Below, in pieces: positions 17,805 to 27,107 of a stretch of 64,000 nt of DNA; the stretch's first letter is position 1; the number at the start of each line of letters is the position of its first letter. Below the pieces are notes generated by a model. It had not been told where the DNA came from. It did no database searches and saw only the letters and a list, made by a program, of their open reading frames with translations. The position numbers and the translations under genes were made by a program. Source of the DNA: Microbacterium sp. T32 (GTDB lineage Bacteria > Actinomycetota > Actinomycetes > Actinomycetales > Microbacteriaceae); contig NZ_LQQP01000011.1 of assembly GCF_001619615.1 (NCBI RefSeq), positions 21,783 through 85,782 on the forward strand, in the 5' to 3' direction.

Positions 17805-18581
17805 TCAGAGCGGCGTCGGACCGGTGCGCCGCACGAACTCGACGTACTCCGCGACGGTGTCCTCCGGGACGATCGCGCGCAGTACCACTTCGTCCACCCC
17901 GACGGTGTACGCCTCGAGCGCGGGGCCGAGATCGGTGACATCGCGGATCGTCGTGTCGGCGGCATCCACCCCCATCCGGGCGAAGTTCGCGGCGTAGTTC
18001 GGGAACGAGGCGTACCGCGCGGTCTCGGCGTCGAGCCTCGCGCGCGCGGCATCGACGATCGCGGTGCGCACGTAGACGGCGACATGGGTGTCGGGCGCGA
18101 GTTCGCGCAGGGCCGCGGCCTGCTCGGCCGCCTCGGTCGGCGGCACCCAGTTCAGCAGAACGCCCTCGGCGCGCTCGACGGCGAGCCGCCGCATCCGCGG
18201 CCCGAGCGCGCCGACGAGCACGCGCGGGACCCCCGCAGCGTGCAGGACGTCGATGGCGTCGCCCACGCGGGCGAGCGCCCCCTCCTTCGCGATGCCCGAG
18301 CCGATACCCAGCGTCAGGCGATCGAGCGGAAGAGCGAGGGATGCCACCTCGGCGGCGATCTGCGCGGCGGGCCGCCGATCCACGGGCACGACGCCCGTCG
18401 CGAGGTGGAGCGTCCGAGTGACTCGAGCGGCCGCGGCGAGCGCCGCGAGCGCGTCACCGTCGGGGGTGTCGTTGATCCACAGCGTGTGGAACCCGGCCGC
18501 CTCGACGGACGGGGCGATCTCGGCGATCGCGTCGGGGCCGAGCGTGCCGGCGAAGCCGATCGAGACGACGCCCCGGCTCAC
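17805..18581 (-). CDS. Luciferase-like (LLM) flavin oxidoreductase, second of pair
   Basis: 258 aa member of the bacterial luciferase-like fold, short compared with typical 280-340 aa. It opens with IGFAGTLGPDAIAEIAPSVEAAGFHTLWINDTPDGDALAALAAAA as in F420- or FMN-dependent monooxygenases, and has LTLGIGSGIAKEG. The GTG at 18581 overlaps the TGA of the upstream paralogue as GTGA, so the two are coupled and may form a complex. Cofactor (F420 or FMN) and substrate cannot be read from sequence. Confidence 0.87.
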   Translation of the reverse strand: MSRGVVSIGFAGTLGPDAIAEIAPSVEAAGFHTLWINDTPDGDALAALAAAARVTRTLHLATGVVPVDRRPAAQIAAEVASLALPLDRLTLGIGSGIAKEGALARVGDAIDVLHAAGVPRVLVGALGPRMRRLAVERAEGVLLNWVPPTEAAEQAAALRELAPDTHVAVYVRTAIVDAARARLDAETARYASFPNYAANFARMGVDAADTTIRDVTDLGPALEAYTVGVDEVVLRAIVPEDTVAEYVEFVRRTGPTPL

Positions 18582-19459
18582 GAGACTCCCCCGGCGGCCG
18601 GGATCTCGGCGGCGACCTGGCCGACGGCCGAGAAGAACACGTGCAGATCGACGTCGTCGGTGGGCAGCAGCACGACGTCGTCGACGCCCGCGGCCTGGAA
18701 CCGCGCGACGCCCTCGGCGACGTCGCCGACGGATCCCGCGAGCGCCCGGTCGGCGGCATCCGGTCGGTCCTTCAGCACCGCGCCCACGCGGTCGGACGCT
18801 CCGGGCCCGAACGCCGTCAGGACGTACGCCACGACATCGGGGCGGCCCTCGCGGCCCGCCTCCGCCCACCCCGCGTGGACCGTGCGCACGGCCTCGGCGA
18901 CTTCTTCCACGGTGTGGCGGCTGTCGAGGATCACGCCGTCGGCGACCGCACCGGCGAGGTGCAGCGTCTTCGGCCCCTCCGCGGCGGCGTACACCCGCGG
19001 CGCGACGACGGGTGGCCAGTCCAGCGACACGTCGCGCAGCTTCACGTAGCGCCCCTCGGTCGTCACCGTGTCGCCGGCGAGAAGGCTGCGCAGCGCGGGC
19101 AGCTGCTCCTGCATGAGCGTGAGCGGCGAGGCGGCCTTGGCGCCGATCTGCCGCATCCAGTCCTGCACGCCGTGCCCGAAGCCGGGGAGGAGGCGCTCGG
19201 GGAACATGCGCTCGATGGTCGCGACCTCCATCGCCGACGCCGCGACATTGCGGAGGGGGAACGGCGCGATGCCGACGCCCACGCGCAGGTGGTCGGTTGC
19301 GGCGAGCGCCGCGGTCGCCGCGGCCCAGGCGGACGAGCGGAAGCAGTCCTCCCACAGCCACAGCTCGGGGACGCCCTCGCCCTCGGCGACGCGCGCCGCC
19401 TCGCGGAGCTCTTCGGGGGGATGGGGGTACGGGCTGAAGATCGTGCCGATACGACTCAT
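18578..19459 (-). CDS. Luciferase-like (LLM) flavin oxidoreductase, first of pair
   Basis: 293 aa TIM-barrel flavin- or F420-dependent oxidoreductase. Visible family segments are EGVPELWLWEDCF, RVGVGIAPFPLRNVAASAMEVATIERMFPERLLPGFGHGV and VYAAAEGPKTLHLAG. ATG 19459 is used because upstream in-frame sequence has no family resemblance. It is the first gene of a two-gene operon with a related protein. No neighbour points to a pathway. Confidence 0.88.
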   Translation of the reverse strand: MSRIGTIFSPYPHPPEELREAARVAEGEGVPELWLWEDCFRSSAWAAATAALAATDHLRVGVGIAPFPLRNVAASAMEVATIERMFPERLLPGFGHGVQDWMRQIGAKAASPLTLMQEQLPALRSLLAGDTVTTEGRYVKLRDVSLDWPPVVAPRVYAAAEGPKTLHLAGAVADGVILDSRHTVEEVAEAVRTVHAGWAEAGREGRPDVVAYVLTAFGPGASDRVGAVLKDRPDAADRALAGSVGDVAEGVARFQAAGVDDVVLLPTDDVDLHVFFSAVGQVAAEIPAAGGVS

Positions 19460-19514
19460 GCCCTCTACTCTGCCCTGCCCCACCGACATTGTCGGCGTGG
19501 AGACTCGGCATCCG

Positions 19515-19585
19515 GCATAACTCCTGCACACCGGCGCGGGGCCAGTCGGAACGGCGACAGAACGACCGGCCCGCAGGAGTTGTGC
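19515..19585. repeat. Long intergenic inverted repeat
   Basis: Arms of 13 bases, GCATAACTCCTGC (19515-19527) and GCAGGAGTTGTGC (19573-19585), with one mismatch and further partial pairing inside. It lies between the clp-type gene end and the promoter region of the LLM pair. Confidence 0.6.
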
Positions 19586-19603
19586 ACCGCGAACGCAGAC
19601 GAA

Positions 19604-19635
19604 AGGCCCCCGGAACCCGAAGGTCCCGGGGGCCT
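19604..19635 (-). terminator. Terminator of the clpC-like gene
   Basis: Perfect ten-base arms AGGCCCCCGG/CCGGGGGCCT with a 12-base loop, ending 11 bases downstream of the clp stop codon. Confidence 0.75.
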
Positions 19636-19646
19636 GACACCGTGAC

Positions 19647-22175
19647 TTACGCGGCGAGCGCCTCGACGGCGGCCCGCACGATGAAGCCGGCGTCCGTGGC
19701 ATCCACGGTCACCGCTCCCCCGTCGACGAGGTCGCCCGCGACGAACAGGTCGGCGATGCGGTCGTCGATCTCGCGCTGGATGACCCGGCGCAGCGGCCGC
19801 GCCCCGTACTCGGGCTCGTACCCGACCTCGGCGAGGCGGTCGACGGCGGCATCCGTCACCTCGAGCGACACCTCGCGCGACGCGAGGCGCTTCGACGTGC
19901 GCTCCAGCAGCAGCCGGACGATGTCGCGAAGCTGCTCCTTCTCGAGCTTGCGGAACATCACGATGTCGTCGATGCGGTTGAGGAACTCGGGCCGCATCGC
20001 CTCGCGGAGCTTGCCCATGACGCGGTCGCGCAGGTCGTCGTCGGCGAAGTCGCGTCCGGTCGTGGTGAACCCGATGGCTCCCGAACGGGATGCCAGGTAC
20101 TCGCTGCCCAGGTTCGAGGTCATCACGATGACGGTGTTGCGGAAGTCGACCGTGCGCCCCTGGCCGTCGGTCAGGCGCCCGTCGTCGAGCACCTGCAGCA
20201 GCAGCGTGAACACGTCGGGGTGAGCCTTCTCGATCTCGTCGAACAGCACGACGGAGTAGGGGTTCCGGCGCACCCGCTCGGTCAGCTGTCCGGCCTCGTC
20301 GTAACCGACGTATCCCGGAGGGGCACCGATGAGCCGCGACACGGTGTGCCGTTCGCCGAACTCGCTCATGTCGAAGCGGATCACGGCGGAGTCGTCGTCG
20401 AACAGAGACCCGGCCAGGGCCTTCGCCAGCTCGGTCTTGCCGACGCCCGTGGGGCCGAGGAACAGGAACGATCCGACGGGCCGACGCTCGTCGCCGAGCC
20501 CGGTGCGGTTGCGACGCACGGCCTTGGCGACCGCGGTGACCGCGGCATCCTGTCCGATGACCCGGCCGTGCAGGTCGTCCTCCAGGTGCGACAGGCGGCC
20601 GCGCTCGGTGGCGGTCAGACGCGACACCGGGATGCCGGTGGACCGGCTGATCACCGCGGCGATCTCGGGCTCGTCGACCACCGCGTCGGGACGCGGCGCG
20701 GACGTCGCCGTCGCCAGACGCTCCTGCACCGCGGTGATCTCGTCGCGGATGCGCGAGGCCTCCTCGTAGTGCTCGGCCGAGACGGCGGCGTTCTTGTCGG
20801 CCTCCAGGACGGCCAGCCGCTCGACGAGGGCCGTCGTGTCGACCGCGACGCCGAGGCGCAGGCGCAGACGCGCGCCCGCCTGGTCGATGAGGTCGATCGC
20901 CTTGTCGGGCAGCACGCGGTCGGGGAGGTACCGGTCGCTCAGCTCCACCGCGGCGCGCAGCGCGTCGTCGGTGTAGGTCACGGCGTGGTGTGCCTCGTAC
21001 GCCGAACGCAGGCCCCGCAGGATCTCGACGGCGTCGGTGAGCGACGGCTCGCCGACCCGCACGGGCTGCAGACGCCGCTCGAGGGCGGGGTCCTTCTCGA
21101 TCGTGCGGTACTCCTTCAGCGTGGTGGCACCGATGAGGTGCAGCTCGCCCCGGGCCAGCCGCGGCTTGAGGATGTTCCCGGCATCCATCGCCCCTTCGCC
21201 ACCGGCGCCGGCGCCCACGATCGTGTGCACCTCGTCGATGAAGACGACGAGCTTGCCGGACTGAGCCGCGATCTCGTCCATCGTCTGGGTCAGACGCTCC
21301 TCGAAGTCGCCGCGGTAGCGGGCACCGGCGAGCATCGCCGCCAGGTCGATCGAGACGACGCGGGTGTCGCGCAGCTGCTCGGGCACGGCGCCCTCGACGA
21401 TCGCGCGGGCGAGTCCCTCGACGACGGCGGTCTTGCCGACGCCGGCCTCACCGATCAGCACGGGGTTGTTCTTCGTGCGGCGGCTGAGGATCTCGATGGT
21501 CTGCTCGATCTCGTCGGCGCGCCCGATCACCGGGTCGAGGCGACCCGACGCGGCGAGCGCCGTGAGGTCGGTGCCGAACCGGTCGAGATTCGGGGTCGTG
21601 GATGCCGTCTCCTCGGGCGCCGTGGCCTGCTCGCCGCCGACGACGGTCTCGCGCACGCCCTGCGTCAGGGCCTCGGCGGTGACACCGGCCTGCGCGAGGA
21701 TCTGCCCGGCGGGGGCGTCCTGCGCGAGGACGAGCGCGAAGAAGAGGTGGTCGGGGTCGACGTAGGTCGACCCGGCGGCGCGGGCGACCTGGAACGCGTG
21801 GAACAGCGCGCGCTGGACCGATCCCGCCACGACGGCACCGTCGACGTCCGCGGCGGGACCGGCGGCCGGCAGACGGCTCTCGGCGGCGCGGGCGATCGCG
21901 GCGGGGTCGGCGCCGAGACGCGCGACGGCGTCGCGCGCGGGCGCCTGTCCGACGAGCACGTGCAGGACGTGCAGCGCGTCGAGTTCGCGCTGGCCGCGGC
22001 CGAGCGCATAGCGGCCGGCCTCCTGCAGAGCCTCCTGGGTGCGGGCGCTCAGGAACCGGCTGAGGTCGATCGAACGCTCGGCGCGCGCCCGCTCACCGGC
22101 GAGGTAGCGCGCGAGGAACTCGTCGAACGACTGGGCGCCGTTGTCCCCGGCGCCGGGGGTGACATCTTCAGGCAA
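19647..22175 (-). CDS. Clp AAA+ unfoldase, ClpC-like, HspR-controlled
   Basis: 842 aa cytoplasmic unfoldase. N-terminal Clp_N double repeat (about residues 25-175), D1 with Walker A GEAGVGKT and Walker [10 protein letters not shown], a short UVR-like coiled segment ([19 protein letters not shown]) rather than the long ClpB middle domain, and D2 with GPTGVGKT and [14 protein letters not shown]. The start is TTG at 22175, supported by AGGAG seven bases upstream and no better ATG. Two HAIR operators upstream imply HspR heat-shock repression. Whether it feeds ClpP or acts as a disaggregase is open. Confidence 0.93.
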   Translation of the reverse strand: MPEDVTPGAGDNGAQSFDEFLARYLAGERARAERSIDLSRFLSARTQEALQEAGRYALGRGQRELDALHVLHVLVGQAPARDAVARLGADPAAIARAAESRLPAAGPAADVDGAVVAGSVQRALFHAFQVARAAGSTYVDPDHLFFALVLAQDAPAGQILAQAGVTAEALTQGVRETVVGGEQATAPEETASTTPNLDRFGTDLTALAASGRLDPVIGRADEIEQTIEILSRRTKNNPVLIGEAGVGKTAVVEGLARAIVEGAVPEQLRDTRVVSIDLAAMLAGARYRGDFEERLTQTMDEIAAQSGKLVVFIDEVHTIVGAGAGGEGAMDAGNILKPRLARGELHLIGATTLKEYRTIEKDPALERRLQPVRVGEPSLTDAVEILRGLRSAYEAHHAVTYTDDALRAAVELSDRYLPDRVLPDKAIDLIDQAGARLRLRLGVAVDTTALVERLAVLEADKNAAVSAEHYEEASRIRDEITAVQERLATATSAPRPDAVVDEPEIAAVISRSTGIPVSRLTATERGRLSHLEDDLHGRVIGQDAAVTAVAKAVRRNRTGLGDERRPVGSFLFLGPTGVGKTELAKALAGSLFDDDSAVIRFDMSEFGERHTVSRLIGAPPGYVGYDEAGQLTERVRRNPYSVVLFDEIEKAHPDVFTLLLQVLDDGRLTDGQGRTVDFRNTVIVMTSNLGSEYLASRSGAIGFTTTGRDFADDDLRDRVMGKLREAMRPEFLNRIDDIVMFRKLEKEQLRDIVRLLLERTSKRLASREVSLEVTDAAVDRLAEVGYEPEYGARPLRRVIQREIDDRIADLFVAGDLVDGGAVTVDATDAGFIVRAAVEALAA

Positions 22176-22192
22176 TTCCGTCTCCTGTGATA

Positions 22193-22213
22193 CGTGAGTG
22201 GAGTCGACTCAAG
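22193..22213 (-). promoter_or_regulatory. HAIR operator 1 (HspR site)
   Basis: CGTGAGT-N7-ACTCAAG, one mismatch to the HspR consensus CTTGAGT-N7-ACTCAAG. It lies 17 bases upstream of the TTG start of the clp gene. Confidence 0.75.
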
Positions 22214-22220
22214 TTTCTTA

Positions 22221-22241
22221 CTTGAGTGGCTGCGTATCAAG
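22221..22241 (-). promoter_or_regulatory. HAIR operator 2 (HspR site)
   Basis: CTTGAGT-N7-TATCAAG, two mismatches to the HAIR consensus, 28 bases from the first copy centre to centre. The adjacent arms also form an extra inverted repeat ACTCAAG-N7-CTTGAGT (22207-22227). Confidence 0.7.
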
Positions 22242-22281
22242 TTCAACGGGAGGGCTCCGAGGATATTCCCGGCGAACGGTC

Positions 22282-23115
22282 TCAGGCCAGAAGGCGCGGA
22301 TCCGGCTCATTCCACAGCTCCACGGTCTGCAGCAGCCAGAACACCGCGAACAGCACGAGCGCCGCGGCCTCGCCGACGAACACCCACGGCACCGGGCGCG
22401 TGACATCCACTCCCCCGACGGCCAGCACGAGCGTGGCCGCGAGTCCGACGAGCGCGATCAGGATGCCGACCGCCACCGCCGCGTACGCGGGGCGGAACCG
22501 CTCCGGCGCCCGCTGGGGTCGCCACGCGGCGATCGCCGCCACCGCGCCGATGAGAAGGAAGAAGCCCACGGCCGCGACGTTGTGCGCGAAGAGGAGGAAC
22601 GCGTCCCGAGCGGCGAGCGCCCACGCCCCGAGCCCCACGACCACGACGACCACCGCCGCCGCGGTCACCGCGACCCCGCGCGACATCGTCCCCTGCACGA
22701 TCGACAGCACCACCCCCGCGGCCACCCCGACCAGGACCACGGATGCCACGCTCACGCCGTTGTTGAACACGGCGGGGAGCACTGCGGGCGGGACGCACCG
22801 CACGGCCTCACCGCACACGTCGGCCTCCACCGTCGTCGGCACGACCGCGATCACGAGCGCCAGGACCGCGGCGACATCGAGCAGCCCCTGCTCGACACTG
22901 TGGCCCGAGAGCGCGACGAAGGCCGCCGCGACGACGAAGAGGCCCGCGACGAACATCGGCCCCGCCGGCGTGTAGTACGCCGCGCTCAGCGATGGCAGCG
23001 ATCCCCCGACGATCTCCTCCACCGTCACCGCGACGGCGAGGAGCAGCGTCGCGGCGAGGATCGTCAGGCGCACATATCGGTAGGTGCGCTGCGTCGACGT
23101 CGTGCGGATGCGCAT
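22282..23115 (-). CDS. Multi-pass membrane protein, unknown function
   Basis: 277 aa hydrophobic protein with about eight predicted membrane helices separated by short loops. A pair of Cys (DVCGEAVRC) in an extracellular-looking loop near residue 105 could form a disulphide. Charged termini, no enzyme motif recognised. ATG 23115 has CAGGAT six bases upstream, compatible with a leaderless mRNA, and is divergent from the EI24-type gene. The much longer reading frame upstream is antisense to that gene and was not used. Confidence 0.7.
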   Translation of the reverse strand: MRIRTTSTQRTYRYVRLTILAATLLLAVAVTVEEIVGGSLPSLSAAYYTPAGPMFVAGLFVVAAAFVALSGHSVEQGLLDVAAVLALVIAVVPTTVEADVCGEAVRCVPPAVLPAVFNNGVSVASVVLVGVAAGVVLSIVQGTMSRGVAVTAAAVVVVVVGLGAWALAARDAFLLFAHNVAAVGFFLLIGAVAAIAAWRPQRAPERFRPAYAAVAVGILIALVGLAATLVLAVGGVDVTRPVPWVFVGEAAALVLFAVFWLLQTVELWNEPDPRLLA

Positions 23116-23172
23116 GCGCACATCCTGGCAGGGGCCTCCGACGTTCGACGGCACCTCTGCGAGAATGCCCGG

Positions 23173-23937
23173 ATGCGCGAGTTCCTCGAGGGTGCCCGGA
23201 TGCTGCTCCGCGGCCTCGGCCAGTGGCGCCGCTCCCCCGGGGCGATGGCGCTCGGCCTCATCCCCGGGTTCCTCGTTGCCCTCGTCTTCGGCGCGGCGCT
23301 CGTCGGCTGGGGCATCCTCCTCGGCGAGGTCGTGGACGACTGGACCCCCTTCGCGAACACGTGGGACCCGATGTGGGCCACCGTCCTGCGCACCGCGATC
23401 GTCGTCGCGTCGTTCGGCGCGGCCGCGTTCCTCGCGATCGTGTCCTTCACCGCGGTGACCCTCGCCGTCGGCGAGCCGTTCTACGACCGGATCTGGCGCG
23501 CCACCGAGCTCACCGCCACGGGACGGATCCCGGATGCCGACGATGGCTTCTGGCGCGCCGCAGGCGACGCCGTGCGCCTCATCGTCCGCGGGGCGTTCGC
23601 CGCGCTCGCCGCGTGGCTGCTCGGTCTCATCCCCTTCGTCGGCGGCGTGCTCGGCTTCCTCGTCGGTCTGCTGCTCACCGGCTGGCTCCTCGCCGACGAA
23701 CTGACCTCGCGCGCCCTCTCGGCCCGCGGACTCGACCGCCGCGCCCGTCGCGCCGTGCTGCGCGAGAACCGCGCGCGGGCGCTGGGCTTCGGCGTCGCGA
23801 CGCAGCTGTGCTTCCTCGTTCCGCTCGGGGCGGTCGCCGTGATGCCCGCCGCGGTGGCCGGCAGCACGCTCTGGACGCACGCCGCGCTGCGCGAGACGAC
23901 CGGCACGGCGGACCGGGCGTCCGACGCGGCACGATAA
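23173..23937 (+). CDS. EI24/CysZ-like membrane protein
   Basis: 254 aa with four long hydrophobic segments. The early motif LGQWRRSPGAMALGLIPGFLVALVFG, the central GEPFYDRIW and the later LLGLIPFVGGVLGFLVG are typical of EI24-domain proteins, a family including sulfate permease CysZ. Sulfate transport is not proven here. GAGAAT six bases before the ATG fits the local leaderless pattern. It is followed closely by a small membrane protein gene and a methyltransferase gene. Confidence 0.82.
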   Translation: MREFLEGARMLLRGLGQWRRSPGAMALGLIPGFLVALVFGAALVGWGILLGEVVDDWTPFANTWDPMWATVLRTAIVVASFGAAAFLAIVSFTAVTLAVGEPFYDRIWRATELTATGRIPDADDGFWRAAGDAVRLIVRGAFAALAAWLLGLIPFVGGVLGFLVGLLLTGWLLADELTSRALSARGLDRRARRAVLRENRARALGFGVATQLCFLVPLGAVAVMPAAVAGSTLWTHAALRETTGTADRASDAAR

Positions 23938-23961
23938 CCTGGACCGACCGAAGGGATCCCC

Positions 23962-24111
23962 ATGTTCATCGTCTCGCTCATCCTGTTCGTCGGCGGCATG
24001 CTGCTCACCGGCCTGTCGTTCTCGCTCGCCGCGCCCGCGCTGTTCTTCGCCCTCGGCATCCTGCTGGTCGCCGCCTCCCTCGCGCTGCCGTTCCACTTCG
24101 GCACCCGCTGA
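23962..24111 (+). CDS. Small two-helix membrane protein (49 aa)
   Basis: Reads MFIVSLILFVGGMLLTG..., with two hydrophobic helices joined by a short SFSLAAP turn and ending in FHFGTR. GAAGGGA lies six bases before the ATG, a good ribosome site, and the methyltransferase start follows 11 bases after the stop, so it sits in a compact operon. Similar short hydrophobic proteins are common in actinobacteria; function unknown. Confidence 0.7.
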   Translation: MFIVSLILFVGGMLLTGLSFSLAAPALFFALGILLVAASLALPFHFGTR

Positions 24112-24122
24112 TCCCCCACTCG

Positions 24123-25223
24123 GTGCCCTTCTCGTTCGACGACCTCCGCCGCTGGCCCGACCTCGAGGGTCCGGACCTCGTCGCGGTGGATGCCGCCGAC
24201 CGCCTGATCCTCGACGAATCCGAGGCCGCCCGGGCAGAGGTGCCCGAGGGCGGCCTCGTCGTCGTCGATGACGCGTACGGCGCCCTGACGCTCGCCGCTG
24301 CCGCGGCCGGGGCGCATGGCATCCGTGTTCATCAGGACGCGCTGACGGGCGAGCGCGCGCTCGAGGCCAACGCCGCTCGCGCCGGACTCGACGGCACCTT
24401 CACGTCTCACCCGCTGGATGCCGACCTCCTTCGCGACGCGCGGGTCGTGCTGCTGCGCCTCCCCCGCGCCCTGCGCGCGCTCGATGACATCGCCGGACTC
24501 ATCGCCGCACACGCGCACCCCGACGTCGTCGTCTTCGCCGGCGGACGCCTCAAGCACATGACGCTCGCGATGAACGACGTGCTGCGCGCGCACTTCGACC
24601 GCGTCGACGTGACGCACGCGCGGCAGAAGTCGCGCGTGCTCGTCGCCCGCGGCCCGCACGACGGCGCCGACCCGCAGCCCGAGGCCGCCACCGTCGACGG
24701 CCTCGAGGTGCGCGCATTCGGCGGCGTGTTCGCCGGCGCCTCGATCGACATCGGCACGCGCCTCCTCCTCGCCCACCTCCCCGACCCGAGCGACGGCGCG
24801 ATCGACTTCGCGTGCGGCACCGGACTCGTGGCCGCGGCGTGGGCGCTGCGGCATCCATCCGTTCGGATCGTCGCGACGGATCGCTCCGCCGCCGCCGTGG
24901 CCTCGGCCCGCGCGACCGCCGCGGCCAACGATGTGGGCGACCGCGTCGAGGTGGTCCGCGACGACCTGCTCGCTTCGCGTCCGGATGCCAGCGCGACCCT
25001 CATCGCGCTGAACCCGCCGTTCCACAGCGGCGGTGCGATCACCGAGGGCATCGCCCCGCGGATGTTCGCCGACGCCGGGCGGGTGCTGGAGCCCGGCGGC
25101 GAGCTGTGGACCGTGTGGAACTCCGCGCTGCAGTACCGCCCCGCGCTCGAGCGCCTCGTCGGCCCGACGCGTCAGGTCGCCCGCGACCGCAAGTTCACGG
25201 TCACGGTGTCGACGCGCCGCTGA
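24123..25223 (+). CDS. Class I SAM-dependent methyltransferase, RlmG/RsmC-like
   Basis: 366 aa. The N-terminal half looks like the degenerate methyltransferase domain of RsmC/RlmG proteins (VVVFAGGRLKHMTLAMNDVL). The C-terminal half carries the SAM-binding motif IDFACGTGLVAAAWAL and the catalytic NPPFH typical of guanine-N2 methylation of rRNA. No SD is visible before the GTG; translation may be coupled to the small gene 11 bases upstream. 16S or 23S target undecided. Confidence 0.87.
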   Translation: MPFSFDDLRRWPDLEGPDLVAVDAADRLILDESEAARAEVPEGGLVVVDDAYGALTLAAAAAGAHGIRVHQDALTGERALEANAARAGLDGTFTSHPLDADLLRDARVVLLRLPRALRALDDIAGLIAAHAHPDVVVFAGGRLKHMTLAMNDVLRAHFDRVDVTHARQKSRVLVARGPHDGADPQPEAATVDGLEVRAFGGVFAGASIDIGTRLLLAHLPDPSDGAIDFACGTGLVAAAWALRHPSVRIVATDRSAAAVASARATAAANDVGDRVEVVRDDLLASRPDASATLIALNPPFHSGGAITEGIAPRMFADAGRVLEPGGELWTVWNSALQYRPALERLVGPTRQVARDRKFTVTVSTRR

Positions 25224-25261
25224 CCCTCAGCGCCCCGCCCCGCGTCCCACCTCTGGCGGTG

Positions 25262-25315
25262 CATGTCCCAAAAGGTGCGGCTGCGACCACCGCAGTCCGC
25301 ACCAAGTGGGACATG
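25262..25315. terminator. 54-bp near-perfect palindrome at convergent gene ends
   Basis: Outer arms CATGTCCCA/TGGGACATG, inner arms GGTGCGG/CCGCACC and CTGCG/CGCAG around a five-base loop. Between the methyltransferase gene and the DUF3817 gene; probably a bidirectional terminator. Confidence 0.7.
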
Positions 25316-25319
25316 GCCC

Positions 25320-25784
25320 TCAGCCCTTGCCGCCCGGCGGGCCGACCACCAGCAGCACGACGAAGATGAGCGCGACGGCGAGCAGGATCAGGATGCCGAG
25401 CACCCACGGCCGCCGCAGGAAGAACCGCAGCACCCGGTCGAGGGGCCGCTGATCGCGCGGGTCGTCGCCCGCGTCGAGCCGCCACGCTCCGCGCAGTCGC
25501 CCGGTGCGCTGCAGCCAGATCTCGGTCGGGACGGTGGCGTACGGGATCACAGCGCTGACGATCGCCACCGCTGCCGGCCCGAGCCCCCACCGCTGGTTCA
25601 GCGCGACGAGCACCGCCGTCGCGCCATAGGCGAGGAACACGAACCCGTGGATGCCACCCCCGACCGTCACCGCGATGGGTAGGTCGGCGGTGGCGCGCAG
25701 GATGAGCCCCGCGATGAGAAGCGTCCACGAGATCGCTTCGGCGATCGCGAGCGTGCGAAACAGGGTCAGGGGCGTGCGGAACAC
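25320..25784 (-). CDS. DUF3817-type membrane protein
   Basis: 154 aa integral membrane protein, four hydrophobic helices. The N-terminal 95 residues (RTLAIAEAISWTLLIAGLILR ... GGIHGFVFLAYGATAVLVA) match the DUF3817 pattern; the C-terminal part adds a charged linker (DAGDDPRDQRPLDR) and one more helix. The function of this family is not established. Confidence 0.82.
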   Translation of the reverse strand: MFRTPLTLFRTLAIAEAISWTLLIAGLILRATADLPIAVTVGGGIHGFVFLAYGATAVLVALNQRWGLGPAAVAIVSAVIPYATVPTEIWLQRTGRLRGAWRLDAGDDPRDQRPLDRVLRFFLRRPWVLGILILLAVALIFVVLLVVGPPGGKG

Positions 25785-25875
25785 GTCTCTCCTCGTTCGG
25801 GGCCGGGGCTTTCCACCCTACGGAAGCACCCGCGCGATCACCCGGCGGACGTCTCGACGTCGAGGCAGGCCGCCC

Positions 25876-25995
25876 TCACTCGATCGGCTCGTCGTCGTGG
25901 TCCAGGGTGGGATCCGACTTCTCCCCCTCGGCCGCGGTCGACGTGTCGGGCTCGGGACCGGGGTCGATCGGCGGCTTCTGGCGCTCGGCATCCAT
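25876..25995 (-). CDS. Short acidic, Pro-rich protein (39 aa)
   Basis: An ATG-initiated frame reading MDAERQKPPIDPGPEP...DHDDEPIE, hydrophilic and probably unstructured, with GGGGGA directly before the ATG. No homologous family recognised. It could be real or a chance frame; its acidic, low-complexity composition and position upstream of the divergent FUSC gene are the only hints. Confidence 0.45.
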   Translation of the reverse strand: MDAERQKPPIDPGPEPDTSTAAEGEKSDPTLDHDDEPIE

Positions 25996-26056
25996 TCCCC
26001 CACCCCACCGTTTCCGGGGCGCCACCGCCAGGGTCTTGACGGGGGATCACGCGACG

Positions 26057-26062
26057 TAGGCT
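26057..26062 (+). promoter_or_regulatory. -10 hexamer TAGGCT of a leaderless promoter
   Basis: TAGGCT, six bases, then GTG at 26069. A TTGACG word 15 bases further upstream may act as the -35 element. Confidence 0.5.
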
Positions 26063-26068
26063 GGTCGG

Positions 26069-27091
26069 GTGGCGGAATCCCGGGGGCGCGTGTGGACCGG
26101 GGTCATCCGCATCGGGCCACACGGCGGCGCGCACCGGGTCGCGGCTCGGGCAGCGCTCAGCGTCGGCGTCCCACTCCTCGTCCTCCTGCTGATCGGCCGC
26201 CTCGACCTCAGCGTCTACGCCTCGTTCGGCGCGTTCGCGGCGCTCTACGGACGCCTCGACCCGCCGCGCCGGCGCGTCCGGATGCAGGCGACGGCCGGCG
26301 GCATCCTGGTCCTGTCCATGCTGCTCGGAACGCTGCTGTCGGCCCTGTCCGCACCCGCGCTCGCGAGCGTCCTCGTCGTCGCCCTCCTCGCCGCGGCCGT
26401 GACGCTGTTCGCGTACCGAGCGCAGTGGCATCCACCCGGCGCACTGTTCACCGTGTTCGCCGCGGGAGCGTGCGCGAGCTTCCCGGCTACGACAGCGACG
26501 TTCGGCCTCGTGCTGCTCGTGGGTGTGAGCAGCGTACTGTGGAGCCTCCTCGTGACGACGGTGTTCGTCCTCGTGCGGCGCGGGTCATGGCGGCTGCCGT
26601 CGCGGGACACTGCGCCGATCGGCTCCGTCGCGTGGGAGATGACCGCCACGGTCGGTGTCGCCGCGCTCCTCGCGGGCGTCGCGGGCGTGCTGCTGATCGG
26701 CTCGCACTGGTACTGGGCGATGGTCGGTGCGGTCGCCGCAGTCGGCGGCGCGCACGTGACCGCGCGGCTCATCCGGGGCGTCCAGCGCCTCGTCGGAACA
26801 CTCGTCGGCGTCCTGATCGCCGCGGGTCTCCTCGCGCTGAACCTTCCGCCGTGGGCGGTCCTGCTCGCCGCCGTCGTGATGCAGGTGGGCGCGGAACTGT
26901 TCGTCGGCCGCAACTACGGCATCGCAATGGTGTTCATCACCCCGCTCGCGCTGCTGATGATCTCGCTCGCCTCGCCCGCCGCACCCGACGCGCTCTTGCG
27001 CGATCGCGTGCTCGAGACCGTGATCGGCGTTGCTGTCGGAACGATCGTCGCGATCGTGTCAGCCGCCCTGCGGCGACGTTCTGCCGTCTGA
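26069..27091 (+). CDS. FUSC-family membrane protein
   Basis: 340 aa with two repeats of several hydrophobic helices. The FUSC signature segments SVYASFGAFAALYGR and GSHWYWAMVGAVAAVGG ... LVGTLVGVLIAAGLL are present. Members are linked to efflux of aromatic acids or to envelope stress, but the substrate here is unknown. The GTG start is preceded by a leaderless-type promoter. Its stop lies 16 bases before the ribokinase start, so the three genes downstream to 28876 likely share one mRNA. Confidence 0.85.
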   Translation: MAESRGRVWTGVIRIGPHGGAHRVAARAALSVGVPLLVLLLIGRLDLSVYASFGAFAALYGRLDPPRRRVRMQATAGGILVLSMLLGTLLSALSAPALASVLVVALLAAAVTLFAYRAQWHPPGALFTVFAAGACASFPATTATFGLVLLVGVSSVLWSLLVTTVFVLVRRGSWRLPSRDTAPIGSVAWEMTATVGVAALLAGVAGVLLIGSHWYWAMVGAVAAVGGAHVTARLIRGVQRLVGTLVGVLIAAGLLALNLPPWAVLLAAVVMQVGAELFVGRNYGIAMVFITPLALLMISLASPAAPDALLRDRVLETVIGVAVGTIVAIVSAALRRRSAV

Positions 27092-27107
27092 CCCGAAGGA
27101 GACCCGG

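Noticed and set aside
20220..22190. 656-aa plus-strand frame antisense to the clpC-like gene
   Set aside because: Composition-biased translation without recognisable domains; the Clp reading frame is certain.
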